64,000 nt of DNA from Dastarcus helophoroides (GCA_028583605.1 CM053333.1:9733638-9797637), one strand, 5' to 3'. Positions 1-12,400 are shown, numbered from the stretch's first letter. Translations and numbers: made by a program. Notes: a model not told the origin generated them from the letters alone.

Positions 1-240
1 ATTTAAATCTCGACTTTTTTTTGTAAATTTTGACTTATTTTATTTGAAAATTTCAATTTTTCTTAGGAATTCAACTTTGTGAAAATTTCGATTTTTTTTA
101 ATATCAACTCCTTTTGCAATTTACAGTATTATTTCAAAATTTTGACATTTTCAACATTTTGTCTCTCTTTCTCTCCCTCTCCTTCTCCATCCCCTCTCTC
201 TCATGCTTTTACTTTTAAGTTTTTGTTAACTTCAGATTTC
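1..240. repeat. T-rich degenerate satellite block and short pyrimidine tract
   Basis: The plus strand is built from loose variants of AAATTTCGACTTTTT, the motif that recurs throughout the window, and ends in a CTCTCTTTCTCTCC-type tract around 163-205. There is no credible reading frame. The block is cut by the window start, so its true extent is unknown. From 241 to 487 the sequence is ordinary AT-rich DNA that would be the 3' flank or 3' UTR of EMC3. Confidence 0.6.
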
Positions 241-290
241 TTAAATTTTAGACTTTGAAGTAAAATAGAACAAGATGCTTCCACTTATTT

Positions 291-296
291 TTTATT
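291..296 (-). promoter_or_regulatory. possible polyadenylation signal of EMC3
   Basis: On the minus strand this reads AATAAA, about 190 nt past the EMC3 stop codon. It is the nearest canonical hexamer downstream of the stop. In AT-rich DNA such a hexamer is common, so this is only a candidate. Confidence 0.3.
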
Positions 297-487
297 AACC
301 ATTTCAGAATACTTCAATTTGGTGTTATTAAAACTACAAAATGCAATCAATATTTTGTCAACAATGTTGACATTATCATTGTAGATTGAGAATCATACAA
401 CAATACTTATATACAGACAACATCGAAATATAGAAACTCAATACAAAAATCAACAATGATGTACCAACAAAAAATAAATTAAATAAA

Positions 488-1436
488 TTATGAGATGATG
501 CTATTTTCTATATCTGTCAGAGCCCACTGATGCTCTACGATCTCTAGTGCCTCCCATTCAGCCTTAAAAGGAATTTTGGGGTCTGTTGGCATGCTCATAG
601 CAGCTCCCGACATTTGCTCTTGCATCTGTTTGCTCTGATCCGCAGCTGCAACAAAGGTTTACAAATGCAACACATCAAAAATTTGTAATTCTACTACACT
701 AGCCCAATAAAAAGAAGTTCCCATTTTTTGCTCATGTAATATATTAATAAAGATATTTATCATAATTACCATTATTTTCCCCTAAAACCAAGCTATAAAT
801 GCTTCGAAGTCCGAAAACGTTGAGGAAATACCATGACGCTGATGACACCCATGATGCGTCCAAATGTGACAACTCGATGCCTCTTTGTAACATAGATTTG
901 AAGCGAAGCGTCAGCGGAAATGGAACCTTAGCTACAAAACCAGCGTCGATTGTTGTATAAAACATAAAAATCTAACCTTACTCGTTATAAAACCCGAGAA
1001 CATCCAGTTGATCCATCCACCTATTATAATCATGGGTAAAACATTTGTAAGATTCCCTTTAAGCATGTCAGTCATAGCCGAAGGGTCTGTCATGGCATTA
1101 GGAGTCACAGTTGGGCGTTTCTGCGTTAAGTAACCATCTTCCTCCTTGTTAAACGCATAGCGCCTCATGAGAAAGGAATGCTTCGGAATATACTTTGCAT
1201 TTTCTCTTAGGAACTTCGCTCGCAAAATAAGCTGACTGAAAGACAACCCACAATGTCCCAAACCATCAAAAAATATGGACTCACCTATCCCTCAGTTGCT
1301 GTTGCTCTATTTTCTTTTGACTAGCCAACAAAATTGATATGTAATGCCGCAGAACTCCCACCAAGAAAGTAATGAGAACGATCGGCGTAAACACCCAGAA
1401 TCTGATTTGGGGATCTACGACTAAATCTGCGGCCAT
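488..1436 (-). CDS. EMC3: ER membrane protein complex subunit 3 (EMC3/TMEM111), four exons
   Basis: Exons on the minus strand are 1285-1436, 977-1235, 770-926 and 488-645; every intron has GT...AG ends (donors GTGAGT, GTTAGA, GTAATT). Joined, they give 726 nt, or 241 codons plus TAA, in one frame. The translation matches animal EMC3 end to end: N-terminal [14 protein letters not shown], then the first membrane helix (about residues 12-32), [13 protein letters not shown], the [15 protein letters not shown] and [11 protein letters not shown] segment, [14 protein letters not shown], and [20 protein letters not shown] before the last helix. EMC3 is a core subunit of the ER insertase for transmembrane segments and belongs to the Oxa1/YidC/Get1 superfamily. 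Oddity: human EMC3 has 261 residues; this product stops about 15 residues early, after [14 protein letters not shown], losing the usual C-terminal tail. The start ATG at 1436 is the first in the exon and aligns with the family start. Confidence 0.96.
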
Positions 1437-2030
1437 TCTAAATCAACTTGTGCATTTAATTATTGATTTTGTCTAAACTAGAGAATAGTTTGTACCTCAA
1501 CCTCAAAACGTCTGACTAGATAAATGTCAGTTGTCAAATTTGTGTTGGTAGCAGCAGTGTTGCCAGTGGTTCGATACCAAATGTCGCTACCGGACCCTTC
1601 AAATTCCGCTACCGGCCGCTACTCAAAACAAAAAGGGTAAAGAATTCTACAAAAAGCCTCACCTTGAAGGATAAATACCTTTTTTTTTACCTTCAGAGGA
1701 TAATTAATACCAAAGACATAAAGAAACCTTTCGTTTATCTTTAAAATAAAGATTGCTAACAAAAATTATTTAAAAAATTCTCACACTATATACATATAGC
1801 TGAGAGCTATTTTGAATTATTAAATGGCTTTAAAGTCGTTGAATAACATAGTATCTCAGAAGCAATACACATTTTTCTGTAAGAAAAATAAAAATTAAGC
1901 TTTCAAAAGATTATTGCAATGATTGTTATTAACTTTCTACACGTAAAGTTGTTATTAACTACGCTAGTCAGATGGCGCAATTAAATAAATCTTTATGTAA
2001 GTTTTTTAACTTTTTTTAAAGCAAAAAATA
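1437..2030. other. EMC3 upstream region, no gene seen
   Basis: This is the 5' flank of the minus-strand EMC3 gene and should hold its promoter. I see no clear TATA box. A TGTCAGTTGTCA motif lies at about 1526-1537, and similar TGACAGTTGACA-type words appear again near 10300 and 23760. Around 1590-1620 the word GCTACCGG occurs twice. The rest is AT-rich with no supported reading frame. Confidence 0.4.
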
Positions 2031-2527
2031 CCAAGGTGTAGAAAGGACATCAATTTGAAAAAAATATTATTTACGAAATTTTGATTTTTTTCTCTTTCAA
2101 ATTCCGAGATTAAAATTTCGACTTCAATCCCGAAATTTCGAGTTTAAAGTCACAATTTCTATAAAAAAGTTTAAATTTCAAGTTTTAAGTCGAAATTTGA
2201 CGATTAAAGTCGAAATGTCGACTTTGAACTCGAAATTTCGACTTTTTTCTCGAAAATTTTAATGAAATTTCAAGAAAAAGGTCGAAATTTTTGGTTATTA
2301 ACCTTTCTCTATGGTTTCTCTATGGCTATTGACAATCAAACTACAGTTTCTATTTATCACGAGATGGCGCGACGCGGTTGTAAATTGTTTCACTGTGTGT
2401 AAACTAATGTCGGTGAATTACCTAACAAAGGTATTGTTTTTAAATAGTAAAACGTCAATTACCGTATTTTTTTGGTACGGTATTGATATTTGGAGCGACA
2501 CCCTACTTTTGTTTGAACTACCGTATA
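2031..2527 (+). repeat. family H repeat, copy 1, left part (interrupted at 2527)
   Basis: This segment begins with GAAAGGACATCAATTTG, passes through a short stretch of TTTCGACTTTTTTCTCG-type satellite, and ends with a distinctive module that starts at TTTATCACGAGATGGCGC and runs through ATTACCGTATTTTTTTGG. The same order is found at 57612-60345, where the module is uninterrupted and the satellite is expanded to over 2 kb. Here the module is cut at 2527 by an 8.4 kb insertion and resumes at 10933. Confidence 0.75.
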
Positions 2528-2562
2528 CAGGGTGATTCAGTCATAATGTCATTAATTTTAAC
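2528..2562 (+). repeat. left terminal inverted repeat, 35 bp
   Basis: The sequence is identical to the reverse complement of 10898-10932 over 35 bp. Similarity stops abruptly inward of position 2562. Confidence 0.9.
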
Positions 2563-2969
2563 CACGCATTCGGGAGGCTTAGTAAAGACAGAAAATCGAA
2601 AAAATAATTTTTTTACTCAACTTTTAAGAATCGGAGCAATTACCCTTAAAATTGCCTTTGCGCCACGCCACTGGACCAGTAGATTATTTAACCGGGAGGC
2701 ACTCAGTTCGAACGTTGAATAACAAAAGCGACGTTGTCATATTTCTTACTTTCATCTGTCAAATTAATTACATCGATTTGGAGGTTAAGTTTTAAGCCCT
2801 TTTCATCACAGAACGGCTGGATGCAGCTGCAACTAGATCCGATTTGTGTTCGCGATACCGGGCCTGTGATACTACGACACTAACCGAACAATCTAATTAG
2901 CAGGGCATCTGATAAATTTAGTTGAATTGGAGCAACACAACGCAAGGACAAGAATCAGTGAAAGCCGGT

Positions 2970-3525
2970 TGGAGGTTTCCCCAAGTAAAGTTCAAGCTTT
3001 AGAATCAGCCGATTTTTCCAATCTTCTTGATTGTTTCAACTTGTTTACTGGTTTTAAAGTCAACAACAAAGTGACAAAGTGCTGTGGACAGATGAATGTT
3101 ATTTTACCAGTGCTGGTATTTTACTTTACTTTGCAGTAAGTAAATATGAACAGCTTTTCAACCTCTCTAAATGATTAACTAAGACAGTAGATTGTTTTTT
3201 TTTAATACTTCTATTACGAAACATATGTTTTTGATTATTTAATCTGTTGAAGTTTTGTAACTTAAGTATTAAATATCTTACACTGAAATAAATAATTTGT
3301 TTGCAGTCCAACATACACATTGGTCAGACAAAAATGTACATGCTGCCCATCAGTTTAGCTTTCAGAGCAGATTTGCTGTCAATGTATGAAACATAGTATT
3401 CAGCAATTGTCCAGATTTTCTACAAGATGCACTGTAAGACAGAGCTTAGCCCATTTTGCTCGCTTTGCAGGAACCCTTGTGAAAGAAGAATGTTGCAAAA
3501 AGAATGTTACATTCTGCAGGGAAAG
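2970..3525 (+). pseudogene. decayed IS630/Tc1-type transposase, internal fragment
   Basis: Conceptual pieces on the plus strand, in different frames, give the order typical of insect IS630/Tc1 transposases: VQALESADF (about 2991-3017), then KVLWTDECYFTSAG (about 3076-3117) holding the first catalytic Asp in TDE, then THWSDKNVHAAHQFSFQSRF and AVNV (about 3316-3390), then AHFARFAGTL near 3450. Between the TSAG and THWSD pieces lies about 190 bp that could be an intron (CAG occurs just before 3307) or an insertion. The N-terminal DNA-binding part and the last catalytic acidic residue were not found. Frame breaks and stops make it inactive. Its place just inside the left TIR, with a TA duplication, fits it being the element's own transposase. 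Confidence 0.7.
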
Positions 3526-4479
3526 GAAACTATGATGAAAGGTAAACTGGCTCTTTTTATAACAAGCAAATTAGTTCTGCCAAAAAATTGTCATAAATTA
3601 CTCAAAACTATCAAATATGTAGATGATGATTTTGCTTGGCAGGGCAGAATACTGTTTATTGTGATTTTTTCTTCTGTGCAATGTTTCATTAAAAACCTCT
3701 TTACTAAATAGATTATATTCTTGAATATTATGGTGAATGATTGTTATTTTTCTACAATTAATTTGTAGAACTGTTATAATTGAATTCATTCTTGTCTAAA
3801 AATGTACATGACGAACTTGGATTTTAAAAAAGTTAAAAATTTTTGAGTTATCAGGGTATTATAAAATAAAACATTTTTATTTTATTTCTTTACTACAATT
3901 TTATTTTATTGTTCCCTGTGTGAAGAAAAAAAAGTTTTTCCTAGTGATGCATATCTATCTTTTTTGTTGTAAAAATTGTAAATCAAATATACTGAAAGTC
4001 CTAATTAAGAATTTTTAGGAAAAGTTTTAAATTTTCACTCTTAACATTTAGGAAAAAAATACCAAAACTGAAAGTTTAAAGTTGAAATTTTGACAAAAAT
4101 AATTATTTATTACTACGAGCATCACTTTGAAACAATTAAAACCTGTAAGAAAAAAAAAATCAAAATTTCAGTAATGAGAAATTTCGAAGTCGCAATTTAG
4201 AAGAAGCAAAGAAAGGAAAAATCTAAAAAGAAAGTAGAAATTACAAGTGAAAGTCAAAATTTAATTCCCATAAGGGCAAAATTCTTGAAGCAAAGAGAGC
4301 AAATTCCGAATCTAGGTTAATTCACCGAAAAACAATTGACCTACTACAATTGCCTGAATACAAGTCATCGAAATCACAATTCTTGGTTTTTTCCAAATTT
4401 GCAAACTTGAAAAGCCAATGCGTTTGTTACTTCAGAATTTGGGAAAAAAGCTTTTGCCATAAATTATCTGTTCTTTTTT
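3526..4479. other. AT-rich interior of the 8.4 kb element, no gene
   Basis: There is no reading frame that resembles a known protein. From about 4080 to 4330 the A-strand version of the satellite motif appears (for example TTGAAATTTTGAC, AGAAATTTCGAAGTCGC). Confidence 0.5.
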
Positions 4480-7400
4480 TAGTTATAACTTTAATCTCAA
4501 AATTTAAACCTTTTTTATGAAATTTTAGGTTTGAATTAGATTTTATTTTAAAGTCCCAGTTTGAGATTTTGTTTTTCACTTTTTACCTCAATTTTTAATT
4601 TTAAGCTTAACAAATTTCGACATGCTGTCATTTAAAATATTTTTTCGAAAGTTTAACTTTACTCTGGAACTTTAGACCAGTTCCACGAAAATTCGAGTTT
4701 GTTTTTAGCAATGTCAACGTTTCTCTTAGAATTTCTAAGTTATAGGTACTATGTTTAGCAGTGGCGTAACGTGCCTTGAACGGGCCCTGTATCTAAATTT
4801 GTTGGGTAGGCCCAAATGAAGGGTAAAGATTTTTCACAGCAGCAATAAAAACACTCGCATTGAATTAAAATTATTAAATACTGACTAGCGAATGTCACCC
4901 GACCCCACTTATTACTTTTTTATCGTGTATAGATTTTTTTCATTTCGATAATTTCAATTGTTTTTTAAATTTTTGTAATTTTAACTTTCTTTTTTACCAA
5001 AATTTCGATTTTTTTTTAAATTTGAAGTACTTTAAAATTTCGAATTTTTTAAAAATGTCGAGTTTTTTAAATGGTTTAATTTTTCTCAAAATTTCGACTT
5101 TTTGATCAATATCAAATTAATATTTAACCGAGTAAAAGGTAAAAAGTTTGACTTCTTTTAAATGTTTGACTTTTTTTCAAAATTTCAACTTTATCCAAAA
5201 TTTCAACAATTTTCAAAAATTGTAACTTTTTTCAAAATTTCGACTTCCTTGGAATTCTTCCTTCCTTGAAATTTTTGACCTTTCTGATAATTTCGACTAT
5301 TTTTAAAATTTTGCTTTTCGAATAATTCAGATTTTTTTAAAATTTGACTAAAAAAAGTTTTGGTAAGATCAAATTTTTTTAAAAGTTTGATTGTTAAAAA
5401 TTTCGATTTTATTTAAAAATTTTGACTTGAACTTGAACTTTTTAAGACTTAAATATTTCAACTTTTTTCAAAATATCTACTTTTTTGAAAACTTGAATTT
5501 TTTAAGTTCCTACTCTTCAGAAAATTTTTATTTGTTTTGAAAATGTCAATTTTTTTTAAATTTTAACTTTTTTAATGATTTACACCTTTAAAAATTTAGG
5601 CTTTCTTTAAAAATTTTAAAATAGTTGAATTCTTTTCAATTTGGACATTTTTGTAATATTTTGACCAAGTTTGGAAATTTTAAACTATTTGTCAAGTTTT
5701 CATTTTTTTAAATTAAATTTCAAATGATTTTGGATAATTTTAACATTTTTTCAAATTTCAAAACACATTTGTTTTAAAACTTGAAGATTTTTTAAGTTTT
5801 TTTTATTTATACTTAAAATTTTTTACGTGTTTTCAAATTTCTTGACTTTTTTCAAAATTCTAATTTTTTTGCAAATTTCAACCCTAAAATTTGGACTGAA
5901 AATTTCAGCAACTATTTTTCAAAATTTCAAATTTTTTTGGGACAGCGTAATTTGTTTTTAAATTTTGTTTTTTTTCAAAATTTCATAATTTTCGCAAACT
6001 TCCGTTTTTTTTTGAAAATTTAGATTTTTTTTGAAATTTTGTCTTTTTTTGGACTTTTTGAATATTTTGTAATATTTTGAATTTTTGTAAAAATTTTAAA
6101 ATTTTAGCCAAATTTGGACTTTTTTCAAAAATTTTAATTTTTCATAAAAGTTTTCATCCTAAAATTTTGGCGAATAGGTCGTAATTCTTTGAAAGTTTTG
6201 CCTATTTCTAAATTTTTCGTTTTTTTTTTTCAAAGGGTCATTTTTGCAAAATTTCGACTATTTTTTAAAATAACAATTTTTTTTAATATTTCGTTTTGAT
6301 CAAAATTTTGTTGTTTTTGTAAAATTTCGATTTGTTTTGACTATTATTTTACTTTTCAGCATTTCTTCAAAATTTTTAGCTTTTTATAAAAATTATCGTT
6401 CAAAAATGTTGACTTTTTTTAAGAACGTTCAACTTTTTTGAAAATTTAACTATTCAAAATTTCGGCTTTTTTGAAAATTTTGACTTTTCTATTATTTTTG
6501 ACATTTCTTCAGTATATTTAAAAGTTTCAAAAACTTTGAAGATTTGACCAAAAATATCTCAATTTTTTTTTAAATTTCGCCCTTTTAAAAAGAATTTGAA
6601 TTGTTTTTAAAAATGTCGGTAATTTTTCCGAACTCTTAAATTTTTTGAAAATGTCAACATTTCCAATATAACAATTTTTTCAAAATTTTGACCTATTTTT
6701 GAAAATCGTTATATTCTTTTTTGGAAATTGTAACTGTCTACGACATTTCAGGCATTTTTAAAAATTTCGACTTTTCTTCAGTAACTTGGGCCTTTAAATT
6801 TTTGACTTAAAATTGAAACTTTTCTTGAAAATTTTGTCAATTTTCAAATTTTAGTCTCCTCCTGAAAATTTGCAATTTTTAGAACTTTCTGCCTTTGTTT
6901 CAAATTTTTTGAAAATTTCATTTGTTCCCAAATTTCAGCATTCTCCAAAGTTTCAACTTTTTAGAAGACCATCTTTTAAAATGTCGACATTTGTCAAAAA
7001 TTTCACTAAAATGTTACAAAAATGTATTTAGAGCTATAAATTTTTTACCATTTTTTTAGATCACTAAATTGTGCTGAGTATGTGGAGACGACACGATGAT
7101 TCATTGGAAAATTGGGACAATACAGGTACACCATCAAGGCGAGGAATAACAATATTTTAACCGAGATTCTCCCAACAAAATCCGAGTATACTGTAATTAA
7201 TAAAATATTAATTATTGGTATCACAGTTAATGTAAATAAATAAATAAAAGATGTTTCAGGTTTTCTATTTATTTCCTTTAATTTACGAAAGCAGTAGAGA
7301 CATGGGCCTTCTTACTAATGTTATATTGCGTCCCAAATTAAAAGCGGGTAAATTTTAAATCGGCCAAATTTACAATCGATAAAACTGGTGAAATGAATTT

Positions 7401-8865
7401 TCCAAATTTCAGGTCTGCAACGTCGATAGTTAAAGTTAGAATAATTACTCTAAGAGGTTAAGCGAGTTTCAAGCCCTTCCAAAATCCCAAATAGATAACA
7501 GTAATTTGGGAGAATAGGATTAATTTTTGGAAAGCTATAACTTAAATTCTTTCCCAAATTTTTAAATTTTGCATTTTGACCTTTTCTAGATCTTTGAATT
7601 TTTTTCATATTTAGAAGCAAAATTCTTAAAAAATCGAAGAATTTGACAGGTCAAACAAATATTACCTTTCATTTATACTTCCTTTGAAAGTCTGGAATAT
7701 TCTTCGAAATGCACTTTATTCAAAATTTTGATTTTTTTAATCTTTTTGAAAATATGTTTTTTGTGAAAGGCTGTTTTTTTTCCAGATCTAAATTATATTT
7801 CAAAATTTAGAGAGCTTTTTAAAATTTGAATCTTCCCTGAAAATTGCCACTTTCCAGAATTTAGATGTTTTCAAAAATTTCGACTTGTCTGATAATTTCC
7901 ACATTTCCTCAAAATTTCCAATCTATCAATAATCCTTTTTTTTTAAATCATCTTACAAAATAATTTCGAAATTTTTGGAAATTTTGACTTTTTTAAGTTG
8001 AATTTTTTTAAATTTTAGGCTGAAAATTTCAAAATTTTCTGGAAATTTTGATATTTTTTAAACAGTTCGCGTATGCTTTATAATTTCCACATTATTTTAA
8101 ATTTCAACTATTTTTTTTAAATTGCTACCTTTTGCAACTTTAAATTTTTTAACTTCTAAAATGTTGAAATTTTTTTTTATTCAAAATTTATTTTTTTTAA
8201 ATTTGGATTTTCATGAAAAATGGGTTTTTTTTTAATATTGCTAAAGATTCAGATTTTATTTCAAAATTTCGACGTTTTATCAAAATTTTTACTGCGGTCA
8301 GTTTAGGCTTTTTAATTAAATCCTATTTTAAAAAAAATTCACTAGTTCTTCAAAATTTCGACTCTTTTGAAAATCTCTGAAGTTTTCATCAAAATTTCAA
8401 TTTTTATTTTGAAAATTAGTACGATTTCAGAGATTTCTATTTTTCTTTTGAAAATTTCGATGTTTTAAAAATTAACTTTTTGAATTACAATTTTTTTATA
8501 CATGTTTGGATATTTTTTGACATTTTGACTTTTAAAAGTTTTGATTTTCATTTTTTTTAATTAGCGCTACTTTAGAATGTTCGCCTTTTTTTGAAAATTT
8601 CCATCATTTTTCAAATCTAGATATTTCTTAAAATGCTTGTTTTTTTAATTTCAGACTATTTTGCAAAATTTCAACTTTTTAAAATTTCGCAATCTCAAAA
8701 TTTTTGAAAATTTTACATTTCCTATGAAAATTTCGATGTTTTTCAAAAATTTGACTTTTTCAAGTTTGTTTTTTCCAAAATTTGAACCATTTTTTTTTAA
8801 TTCTCATAATGTACACTTTACAGATAAATTTCATGCTTTTTTTTAATTTCAAGCTCTTTCTTAGC
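4480..8865. repeat. degenerate T-rich satellite, about 4.4 kb
   Basis: The plus strand is made of loose tandem variants of AAAATTTCGACTTTTTT with much drift in length and sequence, so no fixed period can be read by eye. Short reading frames here are composition artefacts. A patch of more complex sequence interrupts it at about 7030-7560. At 4757 the words AGTGGCGTAACGTGCC and CGGGCCC resemble the ends of some hAT-type elements, and a related word occurs near 9190, but no paired end or 8 bp duplication could be shown. Confidence 0.7.
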
Positions 8866-10897
8866 ATTAAATAAAAATAAATAAATAAATAAAAAAGACA
8901 TAAAAGAGAACTGCGTCTGTTTTCTATTTTATTTTAAAGCAGCTTTTTACATGGTTACATTATTTCATACAATAAAATGTAACATAAAAAATGAAGGAAA
9001 CAGGTTAATATTTAGAAAGATCAAAAATGCTTCAAATGTTGACACCTCATTCAGTTCATTTTGATTGTTGCTAATTTCCACAAATCCTTCTTTAATGCTT
9101 TGTTGTAATGTGGTGTTCGAAAGATTTTAACTTTTAGGTGTAGCCAGCAATTTCATTATTTTTACTCATTAGTCAGTAATACTGTACCTGGCTTTCAATG
9201 GGCCCTGTGAAGAATATTAAATTTAGACCTCGCAAAAAACAATAATTTCATACATACCACCTGAACATAATTTCGACAATTAAAAAAAAAGTCATCATTG
9301 TCTTAAACACTTTTGTGTCCTATTCTTATTTTGCACCCTGTGCATTTGCACCTGCCTCTCTACAGCCCTGGTAATCAATGAACAAAATAGTTCCTTAAAA
9401 ACTTCATTGTTTCTGGTCTGTAGTGTAAAGTTGCACATTTTGTTGAAAATATCCTTCTCTAATTTCATTATTCTGAAGTTGGTAAGTTACTGAAGAATTT
9501 TAGTGTGATATCTTTGCAGATTTACAACACCTAGTTTAAAAATATATTAAAAATTGCTTTGATTTTATGATTTATGTGTTACCTTGAAAAATGATTGGTC
9601 CTATCAGATTTTGATGTACATCTGTCCTATTTTTTCTGGATATAATGCTTTTTACTCTCACATTTTGTGAATCATGTATCCCATTGATTCAAACCAGTGT
9701 TCAACTGAGATGACTTTAATTGTGTTCAAGGATGTACAAGTAGATGCAACTAAAATACTAAGTTGCTGCTGAACTTATCACATGAATGTTCTTGGTGAAC
9801 TTTCCATTATTGCTTCAGCCCCTGCATCAGCATTGTTTGCGCATTTTCCTTGTGCTCCAGCAGACTCAGTTTTCTTAAAGTGCAGGAAATCTCCAACAAA
9901 ATTAAGAAAATCACTCTGCAAATATCTCATGCTCAAGCGAGCTTGTGCAGTAGTTTCCTCTGTGCCCCACTCTACCAACTTCACTAAACAAATTTGTAAC
10001 TATCCATAGTTTTCAAATAGTGCACAAAATCCACAAAGAAGTTATGGCATTTAGTCCCCAAGTCCTCGATGCAATTTCACACGAAATAAACCCACTTTCG
10101 ATCACCATTCACCTTTTGATCAGTTCGAGATCGTTCCATAAGAACCACTGCTACAAACATTTTTTGTTTCAAATGAAAACCATCGTAAAGAAAGAACAAA
10201 CAGCGGCAGCACTATTTCACCACGGTATTCGTTTAAAAAGCAGGTAGGAAACCTCCGTAATGAAAAGCAGAGCATAATAAACAAAACCACAAAAATTGAC
10301 ACTATTGACAGTTGACAATGGCAGGTGACCATTGAACTACTTTTAGTTCATAGATAACAATATGTAATAAGAAATCGCCTGCCTTTTCGTTTTTCGTTAC
10401 TTGCTCTTGCTTTCGTTCGCTATAACCTCTTCTAACAAGTCATTAGACAATCAAAGCACACTGGATGACTTTTTTACTTAAACACTGAATAGTTCATTCT
10501 GCAGCCGCCACCCGGATTTTGATCGTATTACATCAAACATTAAATTCTTTTATCTATTATAATTATTATGCATTCCTGCAATTCGCATTAGATATGTTAA
10601 ATGATTTTAAATCTATTTATCATGTCTAACAGCGTTGATTCAATCAACACTAACAGTATAACGACAATACTTTAAAATTTTGGCAACGTCGCATCCAAGC
10701 TGACAGAGGTCAAATTGGATATGTCATACCATATACTTAATAAGTATATGTATCATACGAAGCTACATGACCGCCAGTGGCAGCCTGAAAAGGGGTTTTA
10801 ATTATGATTTGAAATGATTTTTTTTTCGGCGAAAATGTATTATAAACATATATTTTTAATAGCGGATTCGTATCATACTCATTTTTCTCTACCTTCT
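8866..10897. other. complex-sequence interior of the 8.4 kb element
   Basis: After an (AAAT)n microsatellite at about 8866-8896 the composition becomes ordinary. A minus-strand frame at 9778-9984 and an overlapping plus-strand frame at 9782-10009 are open, but neither resembles a protein I know. The sequence around 10290-10330 contains TTGACAGTTGACA-like words that also occur upstream of EMC3, and minus-strand transcription from here is conceivable. I see no splice-consistent gene. Confidence 0.4.
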
Positions 10898-10932
10898 GTT
10901 AAAATTAATGACATTATGACTGAATCACCCTG
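10898..10932 (-). repeat. right terminal inverted repeat, 35 bp
   Basis: This is the exact reverse complement of 2528-2562, followed directly by TA and the resumed family H sequence. Confidence 0.9.
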
Positions 10933-10975
10933 TATATACCGTAATTACTGTACGTATGGCAGTACTGTTGGGTAG
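10933..10975 (+). repeat. family H repeat, copy 1, right part
   Basis: TATACCGTAATTACTGTACG and the following ATGGCAGTACTG correspond to the end of the intact family H copy at about 60315-60345. Unrelated sequence follows from about 10976. Confidence 0.75.
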
Positions 10976-11139
10976 CGTCATCTAGCGACTCTATGTGTAA
11001 TCTCCATAATATTACGTTTTATTGGTTGCCTGCCTAACAAGTCAAAACATTCTATAAACCAAATATTGTGCAAAAAAGTTTACACTTCAAAACAGACATA
11101 TAACAATTGCAAATAAAGTCACAAAATTAAGTGAGTTTA

Positions 11140-12400
11140 AAGCAGAAATTAATCGAAATTTAGGTTTAACATTACCAAGCAAACGTCCAACCTTTTATTC
11201 AAACTTTGGAGGTTAACTTTCAAACTTCGAGGAAAAGGTAAACATTTCCAGAGAAAAATCGAAATTCAAATTTTAAGAAAATGAAAAAATCACAGTTGTC
11301 GCAAAAAAATTAAAATTTGAAAATGGAAATTTCCAAAATCAACTTGAGTATTCCAGTTTACAGTTGAAATTTGCAGAAAAAAGTCGACATGATCGAAATT
11401 CTCGCAAAAAAGTCCGTGTCTAGGTCAAATTCAAATTTTAAGCTTTGGAATAAATTTAAATTAAAAAAAAAATGTGTAAACTTGAAGTGCAAATTGTGAG
11501 AAAATGGACGAATTTTTGGTGCTTAAGTGTTCTCCCAATAAAAAAGTTAGGCAGTCATTTGGGCTGCCGGCAGAAGTAAAAACTTAATACAAGAAAATAG
11601 TAATGTTTTTTTTTGAATTCTCAAATTAATTGTAGTATTAAAAATTAAAATCTAACAGTTTGTATGGTGCAATGAGTAGTTCGATTGCTTCTTACGTGAT
11701 AGGTCGCACGTTTCAATCCCGCTGCCGATGACGTATTTTTAATTCTGTTACGTATCTGACTCGTTGATAAATAATATTGTTAACAGAGCATGTTACTAAT
11801 GTGATGGTCATGCGAAACTATCAAAAATCGCTCAACGCGCCTTAAAAAAAACATTTCCGCGAAAAAAGCAAAGTCATTACCAAAAAGTTCAAATTTCCGG
11901 GAGGAAGCTGTTATTTCAAATGTCGAGACTACTGTCAAAACTTTAGAAAGAGTAAGAACTACGAGAAAAGATCGTTTATAAGTCGAAATTTTAGGGAAAA
12001 TAATAAACACTGTAGGTGTAAATTCCGAGAAAAGTCGTAAGTTTCATAAAAAAATTTCGAGAGAAACGACAACATTTCGAAATTAAAGTCGTTCGATAAC
12101 AATTACCAGACAAGGAAGCCGAAAATGCAAGAATACTTTCCCTTAACACTTGAAATGTTCAGAAAAAAAATCGCGTTGGCAGATGTTAGAAAACTAGAAA
12201 TTTTGAGTTTAAATTCCCAATTTTAAGAGAAAACTGTAAATTGAAAGAGTTGAATTTGACTAAAAAGTCGAATTTTTGCAGGAAAATACGTATTAGGAAA
12301 ATCTCTCGAATTTAAGGCAAAAAGAATGTTACCAAAATTGCGCTAAAGCATTAGGCTGAAGAAATACAGATTTCTTTATCTGGTTGCATACGTATACGTT
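11140..12400. repeat. A-rich (opposite-strand) degenerate satellite
   Basis: Here the plus strand carries the complementary form of the motif (GAGAAAAAAGTCGAAATTT). It is broken by the tRNA-like segment at about 11660-11740. The change of strand relative to 4480-8865 shows that separate blocks were laid down in opposite orientation. From 10976 to 11139 the sequence is ordinary AT-rich DNA without a gene. Confidence 0.6.
11660..11742 (+). repeat. tRNA-like SINE head or tRNA pseudogene
   Basis: TGGTGCAATGA at 11665-11675 fits an RNA polymerase III A box and TTTCAATCCC at 11711-11720 fits a B box with one mismatch, about 35 bp apart, as in a tRNA. The end GCTGCCGATGACG does not pair into a clean acceptor stem, so a working tRNA is unlikely. 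It fits a SINE derived from a tRNA, without a visible tail boundary. Confidence 0.45.

Larger units (their letters stand above)
2528..10932 (+). mobile_element. 8.4 kb TIR element with TA target duplication (IS630/Tc1/mariner superfamily)
   Basis: The ends are a 35 bp terminal inverted repeat starting CAGGGTGATTCAGTCATAAT, exact at both ends, flanked by TA (2526-2527 and 10933-10934). The flanks rejoin into one sequence when a single TA is kept, and that joined sequence aligns without gaps across the junction to the intact family H copy near 60315-60335. This makes it a genuine insertion. The interior holds a decayed DDE transposase next to the left end, then about 4.4 kb of T-rich satellite, then about 2 kb of complex sequence. 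The size is far above the 1-3 kb usual for Tc1/mariner elements, so later insertion or satellite growth inside it is likely. Confidence 0.85.

Noticed and set aside
4757..9375. Nested hAT element between GTGGCGTAACGTGCC and a CTACAGCCCTG end
   Set aside because: The end words are suggestive, but the inverted match is poor and no 8 bp duplication is visible.
9778..10009. Overlapping frames of 68 and 75 codons on opposite strands
   Set aside because: Neither resembles a known protein; the minus-strand one begins at GTG and no spliced model could be built. Left as an unknown region.
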